A DNA stretch of 64,000 nucleotides from Sabulibacter ruber (GCF_017355955.1 NZ_JAFFID010000002.1:310001-374000), one strand, 5' to 3'. Positions 17,265-26,841 are shown, numbered from the stretch's first letter. Numbers and translations are program-made. Notes: generated by a model from the letters alone, not told the origin.

Positions 17265-19616
17265 ATGGAAAGAAACAGAAGAGGCCGGAAAGCAGACAGT
17301 GGTGCTGCGCCCCGGTCCGATAGAAAAAAAGAAAAAGGCGGTCCGCGTCGTGAGAGGGGCTCTTCCCGTGGGGGTGGCAGAAATGGCCGCAGCCAGGGGA
17401 ACCAGGATGTAGGCGAAATCTCATCCGCTATTCTGCTGAACATTTTCAGCCAGAGCCCAGACAAGGTATTTACGTACCGCCAATTACACCGTCGCTTAGG
17501 CGTGAACGACAAAGAAGGCCGGGAGGAAGTGTTGGCGCACCTGAAAAGAATGCGCAAAAACGGGGAAATCATTCACCTGGAGAATGACTCTTACCTTTTA
17601 AATCCTGAGTTCAGAGGCAAACGCAGCGGCCATGACCGTGAAGAACGCGGTAGCCGCCGGGAAGGTGGCCGGGGAGGCGTGGTTTCCAGAAGAGGAGGAC
17701 CTATCTTAACCGGTATTGTAGACTTGGCCAATTCCCGCCATGCCTACGTGATCAGTGATGAATCTGAGCAGGACGTGCGCGTTCCCGTGGAACGTCTCAT
17801 GTTTGCCATGGACGGCGACACCGTACGCGTGCAATTACGCCGCAGCCGCAAAGCCAATGACCGCCCCGAGGGTGAAGTAGTGGAAGTGCTCAAGCGCGAG
17901 CGCGAAGAAGTGGTAGGCCGTCTGGAAATGTCCAAAGGCTTCGGGTTTGTGGTGCCAGATATGAAGCGCATGTACTTTGACGTGTTCGTGAACGAGCGCG
18001 GCTTAGCCGATGCCAAACACGGCGACAAAGTGCTGGTGAAAATCACCGAGTGGCCCGAAGACCCGGAGAGAAGCCCAACCGGCGAAATCACCCGCGTATT
18101 CGGTCCGGCCGGAGAGCATAACGCCGAGATCCACGCCATCATGGCCGAGTTCGGGTTGCCGTTTGAGTTCCCGGAATCAGTGGAGCGCGAGGCCGAGGAA
18201 ATCCCCGAGGGCATTACCCCGGAGGAAATTGCCAAACGCCGCGACTTCCGTGACGTGACTACGTTTACCATTGACCCCGCCGATGCCAAAGACTTTGACG
18301 ATGCGCTGAGCGTTCGGCAACTGGAGAACGGCCACTGGGAGATTGGCGTGCACATTGCAGACGTAACGCATTATGTGCAGCCCAACACCAGACTGGAGAA
18401 AGAGGCGTACCGCCGGGCTACCTCGGTGTACCTGGTAGACCGTACCATTCCCATGCTGCCGGAGCGCCTGTCTAACGGCTTGTGCTCGTTGCGGCCCGAG
18501 GAAGACAAACTCACGTTCTCGGTGGTGTTTGAGATTGACCATAACGCCAAAATTCATGATTACTGGATTGGCCGCACCGTCATCCACTCAGACCGTAGGT
18601 TTGCCTATGAAGAAGCCCAGCAGGTGATTGAAACCGGTGAAGGCGACTTCGTGACTGAAATTACCCTGCTGAATGACTTAGCCAAGAAATTCAAAGCCAA
18701 ACGCTTCAAGAACGGAGCCGTGAACTTTGAAACCATTGAGGTGAAATTCAAGCTAGACGAGAACGGTAAGCCGCTGCACCTGTACGTGAAAGAGCGGAAA
18801 GACGCGCACAAACTCATTGAGGAGTTCATGCTGCTGGCCAACAAATACGTGGCTGAGCACGTCTACAAACTCAAGAAAGGCAAGAACAAGCTCACCATGG
18901 TGTACCGTACGCACGGCGCGCCAGACCCAGAGAAACTGCTGAATTTCTCTATGTTCGCCCGTAAGTTTGGCTACCAGGTGAATCTGGACGAAGGTGCCGA
19001 TGTCTCCAAAGAGCTGAACAAGCTGGCCGACCAGACCGATGGCAAACCAGAGCAGAGCGTGCTGCAGAACCTGGCCATCAGAACCATGGCCAAGGCCAAG
19101 TACAGCACCGAGCCGGAAGGGCACTTCGGGTTGGCGTTCGCGCACTACTCGCACTTTACTTCGCCCATCCGCCGGTACCCGGATATGATGGCCCATCGCC
19201 TCATTGACCGGTACCAGCACGGAGGAGATGCCGCCGATCCAGAGGAGTTTGAAGAGCGCTGCGAGCATTCCTCAGACATGGAGAAACGCGCCGCCGATGC
19301 CGAGCGGGCTTCCATCAAGTTCAAGCAGGTAGAGTACATCAGTGCGTTTATTGGGCAGCAGTTCAAAGGCATTGTCTCTGGGTTGACTGAGTGGGGCATG
19401 TACGTGGAGATTGAGGAGAACAAATGCGAAGGCATGGTTCGCCTGGCCGATCTGCAGGACGATTTCTACGAGCTTGACTCAGCTAACTACCGCCTCATCG
19501 GGCAGAACAACAAGCGCATTATCTCGTTTGGTGATGAGGTGATAGTAGAGGTGAAAGCCGCCAACGTGCTGGAGCGCACCATTGACTTAGAACTGATTGA
19601 TACCGTCAAAAAATAA
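17265..19616 (+). CDS. rnr: Ribonuclease R with Arg/Gly-rich N-terminal tail
   Basis: A 783-residue 3'-5' exoribonuclease of the RNB family that degrades structured RNA. The first 50 residues are basic and Gly/Arg-rich. A winged-helix domain follows (TYRQLHRRLGVNDKEGREEV), then a second short basic tract, then cold-shock domains. The catalytic RNB domain begins near residue 334 with FTIDPADAKDFDDAL, containing the metal-binding aspartates, and continues to DRTIPMLPERLSNGLCSL. The S1 domain is at about 700-780. The ATG at 17265 is the earliest in-frame start available. A terminator follows. Confidence 0.95.
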   Translation: MERNRRGRKADSGAAPRSDRKKEKGGPRRERGSSRGGGRNGRSQGNQDVGEISSAILLNIFSQSPDKVFTYRQLHRRLGVNDKEGREEVLAHLKRMRKNGEIIHLENDSYLLNPEFRGKRSGHDREERGSRREGGRGGVVSRRGGPILTGIVDLANSRHAYVISDESEQDVRVPVERLMFAMDGDTVRVQLRRSRKANDRPEGEVVEVLKREREEVVGRLEMSKGFGFVVPDMKRMYFDVFVNERGLADAKHGDKVLVKITEWPEDPERSPTGEITRVFGPAGEHNAEIHAIMAEFGLPFEFPESVEREAEEIPEGITPEEIAKRRDFRDVTTFTIDPADAKDFDDALSVRQLENGHWEIGVHIADVTHYVQPNTRLEKEAYRRATSVYLVDRTIPMLPERLSNGLCSLRPEEDKLTFSVVFEIDHNAKIHDYWIGRTVIHSDRRFAYEEAQQVIETGEGDFVTEITLLNDLAKKFKAKRFKNGAVNFETIEVKFKLDENGKPLHLYVKERKDAHKLIEEFMLLANKYVAEHVYKLKKGKNKLTMVYRTHGAPDPEKLLNFSMFARKFGYQVNLDEGADVSKELNKLADQTDGKPEQSVLQNLAIRTMAKAKYSTEPEGHFGLAFAHYSHFTSPIRRYPDMMAHRLIDRYQHGGDAADPEEFEERCEHSSDMEKRAADAERASIKFKQVEYISAFIGQQFKGIVSGLTEWGMYVEIEENKCEGMVRLADLQDDFYELDSANYRLIGQNNKRIISFGDEVIVEVKAANVLERTIDLELIDTVKK

Positions 19617-19635
19617 GATCAGCCAGTAAATACGT

Positions 19636-19681
19636 AAAGCGTTTTTGGTCTCTTTCTTGCAAAGGGCACCAAAAACGCTTT
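19636..19681 (+). terminator. rnr terminator, built on a 36-nt dyad
   Basis: The arms AAAGCGTTTTTGGT and ACCAAAAACGCTTT are followed by a T-run. The inner 36 nt (19641-19676) belong to the dyad family, so here the dyad and the terminator are one structure. Confidence 0.8.
19641..19676. repeat. 36-nt intergenic dyad, copy 8
   Basis: It starts GTTTTTGGTCTCTTTC and ends GGGCACCAAAAAC, with perfect pairing of the outer nine bases, extended by AAAGC/GCTTT. Confidence 0.75.
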
Positions 19682-19721
19682 TTAAATAAAATAAAAAAAA
19701 AGCGCTTTCTTTATTTTGCTG

Positions 19722-19729
19722 TAGCTTTG
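19722..19729 (+). promoter_or_regulatory. Probable promoter -7 box of the prenyl synthase gene
   Basis: TAGCTTTG fits TAnnTTTG, about 70 nt upstream of the GTG start. The -33 region is a run of A residues and gives no TTG. Confidence 0.4.
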
Positions 19730-19799
19730 GCAACAGGCAAAGAGGCCTTTAACTGTTCATTAAAAGGTATTTTTACCTATTCGCTTAAAATTCATAGCT

Positions 19800-20774
19800 G
19801 TGGATATCTCACATTTCTCGGAACGCATCAACCAAACCCTGTCCACATTAGAGTATGGGCAGAAGCCGGATGAGCTGTATGCGCCAATCCGTTATATGAT
19901 GGAACTGGGCGGCAAAAGAGTGCGTCCGCTGCTTACCTTACTGGGGGCTTACCTCTTCCATGACGACGTGGAGAAGGCCCTTATGCCGGCCATTGGCGTA
20001 GAGGTTTTCCACAACTTCACGCTCATGCATGATGACATCATGGACAACGCGCCGCTGCGCCGGGGCAAGGAAACCGTGCACGAAAAATGGAACACCAGCA
20101 CCGCCATCCTGAGCGGCGACGTAATGCTGGTACGCGCCTATGAGTTCTTCCTGGGCATTGAACCCGCTAAACTCCCTACGGCACTGCAACTATTCAGTAC
20201 CTGCGCCGCCGAGGTCTGCGAAGGCCAGCAGCTGGACATGAACTTTGAGAGCCGCAACAACGTGCAGATTGAAGAATACCTGCACATGATTAAACTGAAA
20301 ACGGCGGTGCTGCTGGGCTTCAGCCTGGAGTTGGGGGCCCTGTTGAACAACGCCGCCCCTGAAGATGCCCGCCACCTGAAGGAGTTCGGGATCAACATGG
20401 GTATTGCGTTCCAGTTGCGCGATGATTTACTGGACGTTTACGGCGACCAGGCAAAGTTTGGCAAGCGCGTGGGCGGCGATATTGTCTCTGACAAGAAAAC
20501 GTACCTGCTCCTGATGGCTTTGGAACGCTCTTCTGGCACCCAACGCAAAGAACTGGAGAAATGGCAAGGCCCCGTGGAGAACGGGCAGGAACAGCAGAAA
20601 GTAAAGGCGGTAAAGGAAATCTACGATGAGCTGAACATCCAGAACCTTACTCAGAACCAGATCAACCATTACTTCCAGAAAGGCCTGCACCATCTGAACG
20701 AGGTAAACGCGCTCAACAGCAAAAAAGAACTGCTCCGGCAACTGGCTATCCAGTTGATAGAGCGCGACAACTAA
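19800..20774 (+). CDS. Polyprenyl diphosphate synthase, probably short-chain (FPP/GGPP)
   Basis: A 324-residue trans-prenyltransferase that condenses isopentenyl diphosphate onto allylic diphosphates. Start is GTG. The first Asp-rich motif is DDIMD (78-82) and the second DDLLD (208-212); GGKRVRP at 38-44 binds diphosphate. An aromatic residue, F73, stands five positions before the first motif, a position that limits chain length in type I GGPP synthases. I therefore favour a short-chain product (GGPP or FPP, for carotenoids or as a primer) over the octaprenyl annotation often given to such proteins. Automated annotation could still call it IspB-like. Confidence 0.85.
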   Translation: MDISHFSERINQTLSTLEYGQKPDELYAPIRYMMELGGKRVRPLLTLLGAYLFHDDVEKALMPAIGVEVFHNFTLMHDDIMDNAPLRRGKETVHEKWNTSTAILSGDVMLVRAYEFFLGIEPAKLPTALQLFSTCAAEVCEGQQLDMNFESRNNVQIEEYLHMIKLKTAVLLGFSLELGALLNNAAPEDARHLKEFGINMGIAFQLRDDLLDVYGDQAKFGKRVGGDIVSDKKTYLLLMALERSSGTQRKELEKWQGPVENGQEQQKVKAVKEIYDELNIQNLTQNQINHYFQKGLHHLNEVNALNSKKELLRQLAIQLIERDN

Positions 20775-20811
20775 GCTTCAGGGCTGGTAGCAACAAAAAG
20801 CTTCTTTACCT

Positions 20812-20847
20812 GTTTTCAGCTTGTTTTACTCTAAACAGCCGGGAAAC
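20812..20847. repeat. 36-nt intergenic dyad, copy 9
   Basis: GTTTTCAGCTTGTTTTAC on the left, AACAGCCGGGAAAC on the right. GCTTCAGG (20775-20782) and CCTGAAGC (20849-20856) could close a larger outer stem. Confidence 0.7.
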
Positions 20848-21042
20848 GCCTGAAGCGGTTTATCGTTCTTTCATGGTCAGTTGTCTTTAGCTGACGTGAG
20901 CAAAAATATGGTTTAGAATTACCTTCTGGTAGTAAGCGGCACTCCTACAGCAGTGGCAGCTTTTTACCGGGTTTAACAATATTGAGGTCAAAATCGCCCA
21001 GGCTTTCGTAAGCTTTGGGACCACTTCCTTCCGAAACACAGC

Positions 21043-21663
21043 ATGGTCATCAGCATCACAATCATCCTTATTGCAATCACGGTCTTAATTTCTTTGTATG
21101 CCTGGCAGAACCAGAATTTGATGGAGAACTGGGTGCATCATCCGCAGTCGGTGGTGCGCAGCAAGGAGTGGTGGCGGCTGTTAACCTCGGGTTTTCTGCA
21201 CGCCGATTTCATGCACTTGTTCTTCAACATGTTTTCGCTCTACTTTTTTGGAGGAGTGGTGGAACGGCAGTTCATGGCCATTTTCGGGTTTACGAACGGG
21301 GCCATCATTTTCGTGCTCTTTTACCTGGCAGCCATTGTCGTGTCTGACCTGCCTTCCATGTTCAAGCACAAGAACGACAGCCGGTATTATTCACTGGGAG
21401 CCTCTGGTGGGGTGGCGGCCATCATCTTCTCCAGCATTTATTTCAACCCGCTTTCTGAGCTGATTATTTTCCCTATTCCTTTTCCTCTCAAAGGATACAT
21501 TTTTGGGGTGCTGTACCTTTTCTATTCTTACTACCTCAGCAAAAGAGGAAACGACGGTATTAACCACAGTGCCCACTTCTACGGAGCCGCCTTCGGGTTT
21601 GTGTTAAGTATCATCCTGGTGCCCGGACAAATCCAAAATTTCATCTATTCTATCCTGCAGTAG
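21043..21663 (+). CDS. Rhomboid-family intramembrane serine protease
   Basis: A 206-residue membrane protein with six likely transmembrane helices. The catalytic pair is S121 in GASGG and H178 in the HFYGAAFG helix, with the HxxxN motif of the oxyanion side at H58 and N62. Together these match a minimal active rhomboid without extra domains. It would cleave single-span membrane proteins in or near the bilayer; the substrate is unknown. A gap of about 270 bp, containing a 36-nt dyad, separates it from the prenyl synthase gene, so it is probably transcribed on its own. Confidence 0.9.
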   Translation: MVISITIILIAITVLISLYAWQNQNLMENWVHHPQSVVRSKEWWRLLTSGFLHADFMHLFFNMFSLYFFGGVVERQFMAIFGFTNGAIIFVLFYLAAIVVSDLPSMFKHKNDSRYYSLGASGGVAAIIFSSIYFNPLSELIIFPIPFPLKGYIFGVLYLFYSYYLSKRGNDGINHSAHFYGAAFGFVLSIILVPGQIQNFIYSILQ

Positions 21664-21764
21664 GTAGTACTTGCATTTCCTGAGGAAGTGCGCCTTTATC
21701 TTTTCTTCTGAACCTGCGTATACTATTGTATTACAGATGGTTTAAAGAAGGGGAGATAAAAGAA

Positions 21765-22265
21765 ATGTTTAACTATATAAAGGTAGGAATTGTGCTCTGC
21801 TTCTGCCTGGCCCTGCAGTTTAGGGGAGAAGCACAGGCCTTCATGGCCGAAGTGGCTGCTACCAGCAAAGTAGCACGTATGAGCATGGCCGAGGGTATTG
21901 CCCAGAAAGACCGGCTGCTTCTGGATCTGGTTACCAAAGCCGGGTTAATGCCCGTTTTATCTAACGGGGAGGAGCATACTCTTTTCGCTCCCTCAGAACA
22001 GGCCCTCATGTTGCACCAAGGCGATTCTCCGGACCAGCTTAGGGCCTTTCTGGAGCAGCATATTGTGAAAGGTGCGCTCACCAAAGATGCCCTGCGCGAT
22101 GGGGCAAATCTCAAAACCTTAAGCGGAAACAGCCTGCGTATCTGCAGGAAAAAGGGAACGGTGATGGTTTCAGGAGTGCGGCTAGAAGAAACAGATCAGT
22201 TATACGCCAACGGGGTTTGGCATAGGTTGAACGGCGCTTTCCAGCCGGGTAAACCTTCTTTGTAA
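21765..22265 (+). CDS. Secreted fasciclin (FAS1) domain protein
   Basis: A 166-residue exported protein with one FAS1 domain. The start at 21765 is chosen over an in-frame TTG 13 codons earlier because it is preceded by the purine-rich AAGGGGAG and begins a normal signal peptide (VGIVLCFCLALQFRGEAQA). FAS1 hallmarks are HTLFAPSEQA, the H-box-like FLEQHIVKG and LKTLSGNSLRI. FAS1 proteins mediate adhesion or matrix contacts. This one is short and lacks a lipobox, so it is probably periplasmic or secreted. A terminator follows. Confidence 0.85.
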   Translation: MFNYIKVGIVLCFCLALQFRGEAQAFMAEVAATSKVARMSMAEGIAQKDRLLLDLVTKAGLMPVLSNGEEHTLFAPSEQALMLHQGDSPDQLRAFLEQHIVKGALTKDALRDGANLKTLSGNSLRICRKKGTVMVSGVRLEETDQLYANGVWHRLNGAFQPGKPSL

Positions 22266-22284
22266 TTATACCTTATGTGAATGT

Positions 22285-22317
22285 AAAAAGGGCTGCCATC
22301 ACCTGGCAGCCCTTTTT
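22285..22317 (+). terminator. Terminator of the fasciclin gene
   Basis: The arms AAAAAGGGCTGCCA and TGGCAGCCCTTTTT surround a 5-nt loop. It is potentially bidirectional with the convergent DUF4249 gene. Confidence 0.88.
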
Positions 22318-22339
22318 ATTTGAACGGTTAAGTACTTGT

Positions 22340-22375
22340 GTTTTAGGAGCGTTTCACGTAAAACAGCCCTGAAAC
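22340..22375. repeat. 36-nt intergenic dyad, copy 10
   Basis: GTTTTAGGAGCGTTTCACG on the left and AAACAGCCCTGAAAC on the right. It lies 4 bp from the stop codon of the minus-strand DUF4249 gene. Confidence 0.65.
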
Positions 22376-22379
22376 AGCG

Positions 22380-23183
22380 TTACCGGATGTTATCTGCCTC
22401 CACCTTGCGCTCAATGCTGGATACCGCCGAGGCCCCGAAGTACCCGATGGCTCCGTTGCTGATGTTACCGGGCGCGTTGGCGGGTGGGGCATCAAACGGG
22501 CCGCCGGTGTAGTACTGCATGCGTGAAAGCACCCGGAAAAACTCGTACCCGGGCCGGTCCAGCGAGAGCATTTCCACCTTCATCACGTCGCCCTCTTCCA
22601 GTTCAATGCCAATCTCGGGGTCGCCGTAGTTGCCGTCGTAGAGGTCATCGTTGATGGCTACTATTTCTTTGTCGCGCTCGCCGTTCACGTAGATGTTGAA
22701 CTTGTAGAGATCGCCTTTGCCGGGGGGTTCCCGGAAAAAGATGGTGGCGTAGTAGCCCTCTTCTACCTGGGCGTTGCCTTCCTTGAAATGGTAGGTGAGA
22801 GAATCCAAGGTGCTCACGGGTTTCAGGAAGCTGCTGGCGGTGTACTCCTGGCCGTTCAGTTGCACGTTGAGGTAGTAGGTGTTGCCGCGCTTGCCTTGCA
22901 GTTGGCTCGTTTGGTACAGACCGTTGCCTTTGGCTTGCAGGATCTCCTCAAAGCCCTCGCTGTCTTTAATACTTACCACCGCGTTTTCCAATCCGGCGGC
23001 CGGACCTTGGTTCAGGTAACCTTTGGACGTAGAAATGCGCACTGTGTAAGGTCCCGGCTGATCGGTCACCAAGCCTTCTATGACCACTTTGGCGGCGTCC
23101 TCAGGTAAATCGTAGTCAATGACTTCCTCGCAGCTGCTGAACAAAAGCAGAGAGGAAAGCAGGGAAAACAGATATTTTTTCAT
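22380..23183 (-). CDS. DUF4249 outer-membrane-associated lipoprotein
   Basis: A 267-residue lipoprotein with a lipobox (LLLFSSCEE). It has the beta-rich DUF4249 pattern: VVIEGLVTDQPGPYTVRIS, then AVVSIKDSEG and SSFLKPVSTLDSLTY. DUF4249 genes lie directly downstream of TonB-dependent receptor genes throughout Bacteroidota, as here with a 21-bp gap. The lipoprotein is probably the surface partner of that receptor. The substrate of such pairs is unknown. Confidence 0.9.
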   Translation of the reverse strand: MKKYLFSLLSSLLLFSSCEEVIDYDLPEDAAKVVIEGLVTDQPGPYTVRISTSKGYLNQGPAAGLENAVVSIKDSEGFEEILQAKGNGLYQTSQLQGKRGNTYYLNVQLNGQEYTASSFLKPVSTLDSLTYHFKEGNAQVEEGYYATIFFREPPGKGDLYKFNIYVNGERDKEIVAINDDLYDGNYGDPEIGIELEEGDVMKVEMLSLDRPGYEFFRVLSRMQYYTGGPFDAPPANAPGNISNGAIGYFGASAVSSIERKVEADNIR

Positions 23184-23204
23184 GATCTATTATGGGTGAT
23201 TCAC

Positions 23205-25574
23205 TTAGAAATTGAAGTTGTAAGTAATAGCTGGGATGATCCCGAACATGTAGGTTTTCACGGCCTCGGTCTTGCTGGTATCGTCTTCGTTCTCCCGGAA
23301 GGCAATGGAGAAAGCATTCTTGCGGTTGTAAGCATTGTAGAGCGAGAGGCTCCAGCTGCTATCATGCTTCTTACCGGTAAGGCTGCGCGGACGGTCATAG
23401 GTCACGGCCAGGTCCAGGCGGTGGTAAGCGGGCAACCTGAACCCGTTGCGCGAAGAGTAGATAGGATAGGAGTGCCCCTCGTACTCAAACCGGCCCACGG
23501 GCATGGTGGTGGCTCCGCCGGTGGCGTATGTCCAGTTAGCCCCGAAGCTCCAGCGTTGGTTCAGTTGGTAAGTAGAAACCACGTTCACGGAGTGGCGACG
23601 GTCATAGCGTACCGGATAGGCTTTGCCGCCGTTGATGCCGGGTACAGTGCGGTCGGTTTTAGACCAGGTGTAGCCAATCCAGCCGGTGAAATCGCCTTTC
23701 TGCTTGCGCAGCATAAACTCCGCGCCATAAGACGTACCGGAGCCGCGCAACAGCACCGTGTCAATGCGGTTGTTCAGGAACACATCTGAGTTGTCTTTGT
23801 AGTCAATCTGGTTCTGCATCCACTTGTAGTACACCTCCACCGAGGCCTCAAACATGTTGTCCTGGAAGTTGCGGAAGTATCCGGCGGCCACTTGGTCGGC
23901 GATCTGCGGTTTGGTGTAGTGGTTGCTGGGGACCCACACGTCAAAAGGCAGCGAGGCGGTGGAGTTAGACAGCAGGTGCAGGTACTGGCGCATGCGGTTG
24001 TAGGAAGCTTTCACCGAGCTTTTCTCATCTACCTGGTACTTGGCTGAGAAGCGCGGCTCAAAGCCCATATAGTCTTTGATCACCTCCAGGGAACCGTAGT
24101 CTTTGCGCCCGATCTTGGTGAAACCATCCTCGGCGTACTCATACACGGTGCCTTTGCCCACGTTCGCGAAATACGAGAAGCGCAGGCCGTACTCCATAGA
24201 AAGGCGCGGCGTGATCTCATACTGGTGGCTCAGGTACGCGGCAGCTTCCAGGGCGTTTGAACCATCCAGCCTGATTTCGTTGAAGTAAGACTCGGGGCCT
24301 GGCTTCACTACACCCGGCTGGAACCGGTGGAACGTGCCTACCCACCCGAACTTGAACTGGTGCTGCGGATTGAGGTAGTAGGTGTAATCGTTTTTGAGGC
24401 TGTAGTCAATGATGTGCGAGGTCCAGGTGAACTCAGAGGATTTCTCTTTGGAGCCCAGCGAGTAGTCAAAGTCGGAGAAGATGAGCGTGGTGTTGGTGAA
24501 CAGCTTGTCATTGAAGAGGTGGTTCCAGCGAAGAGTGGCGGTGGCGTTGCCCCAGTCAAACGCGCCGGAGTTGTTGCCTGCCACATCGCGCCCGAAGTAC
24601 CCGCTCACGAACAGCCTATCCTTCGGACCCAGAATGTAGTTGGCTTTCAGGTTCAGGTCGTAGAAATAGAGCTGATTGTCTTTGATGCCTTCGTCTGAGC
24701 TGAGCTTGAAGAACACATCGGCGTAGGTTCTCCGGCCCGAGAGGATGAACGAGCCTTTGTCCTTCACGATAGGTGCCTCTACCGTTAAACGGCTGCTCAG
24801 CGTCCCGATTCCGCCCGAGGCCGCGAAGCGTTTGCTGTTGCCTTCTTTCATCCGGATGTCCAGCAGCGAGGACAGCCTGCCGCCGTGCTCCGCGGGGATA
24901 CCGCCTTTGTAGAGCTGCACGTCCTTGATGGCATCGGCGTTGAAGACCGAGAAGAAGCCCATGAGGTGGGAGGCGTTGTACACGGGAGCCTCGTCCAGCA
25001 AAATCAGGTTCTGGTCCACGCCGCCCCCGCGCACGTAGAAGCCGCTGGTGCCCTCGCCGGCGGTCTGCACGCCCGGCGTCATCTGGATGGCCTTGATCAC
25101 GTCCACCTCGCCCATGAGCGCCGGCATCTTCTTGAGCTCGGCCACCTGCATCTTCATGGTGCTCATTTCCATGCTGCGCACGTTCTCGTCCTTCACGTCG
25201 GTGCTGGTGACCACTACTTCCTGTAGGGCAGTCTGGTCGTTTTTGAGCTCGATGTTCAGTTTCTGCGCACCGGAGAGCACCACGGTTTGGGTGTGGGTGG
25301 CGAAACCCAGGTAGCTTACCGCTACTGTGTAGGTGCCCTGCGGCAGGGTGAGGGAAAAGAAGCCGTACTCATTGGTGGCGGCGCCCACGCCGGAGAGCTC
25401 GCGCACGCTCACGGTGGCGCCAATAAGACCCTCGCCGGACGACTGGTCTTTCACATAACCACTAAGCGTTAGTTTTTGCTGGGCAGTGCCAGAAAAGGGG
25501 AGAGCCAAGAGAAAGGTGCAGAAGAAGAGCAGAAAAAGCAGTCTTCCGCGCTGGTTGTAATGAAGTGATTGCAT
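23205..25574 (-). CDS. TonB-dependent outer-membrane receptor with CarboxypepD_reg-like domain
   Basis: A 789-residue active-transport channel. After the signal peptide (LALPFSGTAQ) comes a CarboxypepD-regulatory-like domain (LTLSGYVKDQSSGEGLIGATV). The plug follows, with PALMGEVDVIKAIQMTPGVQ and GEGTSGFYVRGG, and then the 22-strand barrel ending in ITYNFNF. It draws energy from TonB-ExbBD to import an unknown ligand. The ATG at 25574 is preferred over one eight codons upstream because it gives a better signal peptide, but both are possible. It forms an operon with the DUF4249 gene and is divergent from the head-GIN gene. Confidence 0.92.
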   Translation of the reverse strand: MQSLHYNQRGRLLFLLFFCTFLLALPFSGTAQQKLTLSGYVKDQSSGEGLIGATVSVRELSGVGAATNEYGFFSLTLPQGTYTVAVSYLGFATHTQTVVLSGAQKLNIELKNDQTALQEVVVTSTDVKDENVRSMEMSTMKMQVAELKKMPALMGEVDVIKAIQMTPGVQTAGEGTSGFYVRGGGVDQNLILLDEAPVYNASHLMGFFSVFNADAIKDVQLYKGGIPAEHGGRLSSLLDIRMKEGNSKRFAASGGIGTLSSRLTVEAPIVKDKGSFILSGRRTYADVFFKLSSDEGIKDNQLYFYDLNLKANYILGPKDRLFVSGYFGRDVAGNNSGAFDWGNATATLRWNHLFNDKLFTNTTLIFSDFDYSLGSKEKSSEFTWTSHIIDYSLKNDYTYYLNPQHQFKFGWVGTFHRFQPGVVKPGPESYFNEIRLDGSNALEAAAYLSHQYEITPRLSMEYGLRFSYFANVGKGTVYEYAEDGFTKIGRKDYGSLEVIKDYMGFEPRFSAKYQVDEKSSVKASYNRMRQYLHLLSNSTASLPFDVWVPSNHYTKPQIADQVAAGYFRNFQDNMFEASVEVYYKWMQNQIDYKDNSDVFLNNRIDTVLLRGSGTSYGAEFMLRKQKGDFTGWIGYTWSKTDRTVPGINGGKAYPVRYDRRHSVNVVSTYQLNQRWSFGANWTYATGGATTMPVGRFEYEGHSYPIYSSRNGFRLPAYHRLDLAVTYDRPRSLTGKKHDSSWSLSLYNAYNRKNAFSIAFRENEDDTSKTEAVKTYMFGIIPAITYNFNF

Positions 25575-25717
25575 GATACTGGTTAAGCATATATTCACTT
25601 CTTGACCATAGAAGCACCTTCTACCCCTATATAGATGCGCATTAATATTGTGTTAAGAAGACTAAACCGCTGATTCTTTCTATGAACCAAAAGATAGTTT
25701 AGATGAACTGCCCTGCT

Positions 25718-25753
25718 GTTTTAGAGGAGTTTTAGGTGAAATAGGGTCAAAAC
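25718..25753. repeat. 36-nt intergenic dyad, copy 11
   Basis: GTTTTAGAGGAGTTTTAGG on the left and ATAGGGTCAAAAC on the right, with CCCTG/CAGGG outside. It lies between two divergent genes, so it is not a 3' end of either. Confidence 0.65.
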
Positions 25754-25837
25754 AGGGTCCCGGAAAAAAAGATGATAGGGGGAAGCAACCCTTTTCCCTG
25801 TCCTGCATCTTTAGGATGTAACGTAACTCCAACCACT

Positions 25838-26566
25838 ATGAAAAAACAGAACATCTTCCCTTTACTGGCGGTTTTGGCCTTCTTTGTTGCTTTGTCCTCT
25901 TTCCGGACCACCGAAAGCGATGTTATAAAAGACGAACAAACCCGTGAGGTAGGGGCTTTCAAGAAGATTGGCTTGGCTTACCCAGCCGATGTGATCCTGC
26001 GCCAGGGCAATACCCACAGCCTGAAAGTAGAAGGAGATGCTGACCAGTTAGAGCAACTGGTCACCGAGGTAGAAAATGGCCGCTTGTCTATCAAGAGAAG
26101 AGACCGGGACAAGGAAATCAACTGGAACAATGGTAGGAGAAGAGTTACAATCTACATCACTGCACCAAGCATTGAAGGTTTGGCCGTGAGCGGCTCGGGT
26201 AAAATCAAAGGCGAAGGTACTTTTAAAGCTTCTTCCATGGATCTGGCCGTGAGCGGCTCTGGCAGCATCCAACTGAACGCCAGAGTAGACGAGGTTTCCA
26301 GCCGCATCTCGGGCTCTGGCAGCATTGAACTGGAGGGCGAAGGCAAGCAAAGCAAGGTGTCCATCAGCGGATCTGGTTCTTTGAGAGGCTACAACTTCAA
26401 AACCGATGAGTCTCAGGTAAGCATCAGCGGCTCGGGCACGTCTGAGGTAAACGCTACTTCAACCCTGAAAACCAACATCAGCGGCAGCGGGCGCGTGTTC
26501 TATGAAGGCTCACCCAGCGTAGACAGCCGCGTAAGCGGAAGCGGATCGGTAAGCAAACGGGGCTAA
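25838..26566 (+). CDS. Head-GIN domain protein (DUF2807)
   Basis: A 242-residue exported protein. The ATG at 25838 starts a signal peptide (NIFPLLAVLAFFVALSS); the open frame goes 22 codons further, without family support. The body is a DUF2807 right-handed beta-helix: each turn is marked by a repeated SGSG motif (AVSGSGKI, AVSGSGSI, RISGSGSI, SISGSGSL and so on). The family is common in Bacteroidota, sits in the envelope, and has no established function. Confidence 0.88.
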   Translation: MKKQNIFPLLAVLAFFVALSSFRTTESDVIKDEQTREVGAFKKIGLAYPADVILRQGNTHSLKVEGDADQLEQLVTEVENGRLSIKRRDRDKEINWNNGRRRVTIYITAPSIEGLAVSGSGKIKGEGTFKASSMDLAVSGSGSIQLNARVDEVSSRISGSGSIELEGEGKQSKVSISGSGSLRGYNFKTDESQVSISGSGTSEVNATSTLKTNISGSGRVFYEGSPSVDSRVSGSGSVSKRG

Positions 26567-26621
26567 CCAAAGATACAGTGCTCTGGAGTAGGTGCACCGC
26601 TGTCCATTCCCTATAGGGGCC

Positions 26622-26657
26622 GTTTATTCCCTGCATTTCGTAAAACGGTTCCAAAAC
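26622..26657. repeat. 36-nt intergenic dyad, copy 12
   Basis: It starts GTTTATTCCCTGCATTTCG and ends GGTTCCAAAAC. A divergent copy, 55 bp after the head-GIN gene stop. Confidence 0.5.
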
Positions 26658-26803
26658 AGCAGCACCTATGTTCCCACCAGAGCCATGCCAGCTAGTGCAA
26701 AGGAAATAAGCCGTAGTTTCTTCTGGTTTTTGGACCATGTTTGTAGAGAAACATGAAATGAAGGCAGATTTCCTGCACTACTGGCAAACTATTATAGCTA
26801 ATA

Positions 26804-26841
26804 AAAACAGGTAGGTGGCCCGTAAGCTGCCTACCTGTTTT
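26804..26841 (+). terminator. Terminator-like hairpin
   Basis: The arms AAAACAGGTAGG and CCTACCTGTTTT are followed by CTTTT. It is distant from any stop codon and may end a long 3' UTR or an unannotated small RNA. Confidence 0.7.

Noticed and set aside
17092..17412. Open frame upstream of and overlapping rnr
   Set aside because: It overlaps the rnr start in another frame, passes through a 36-nt dyad and has no recognisable domain.
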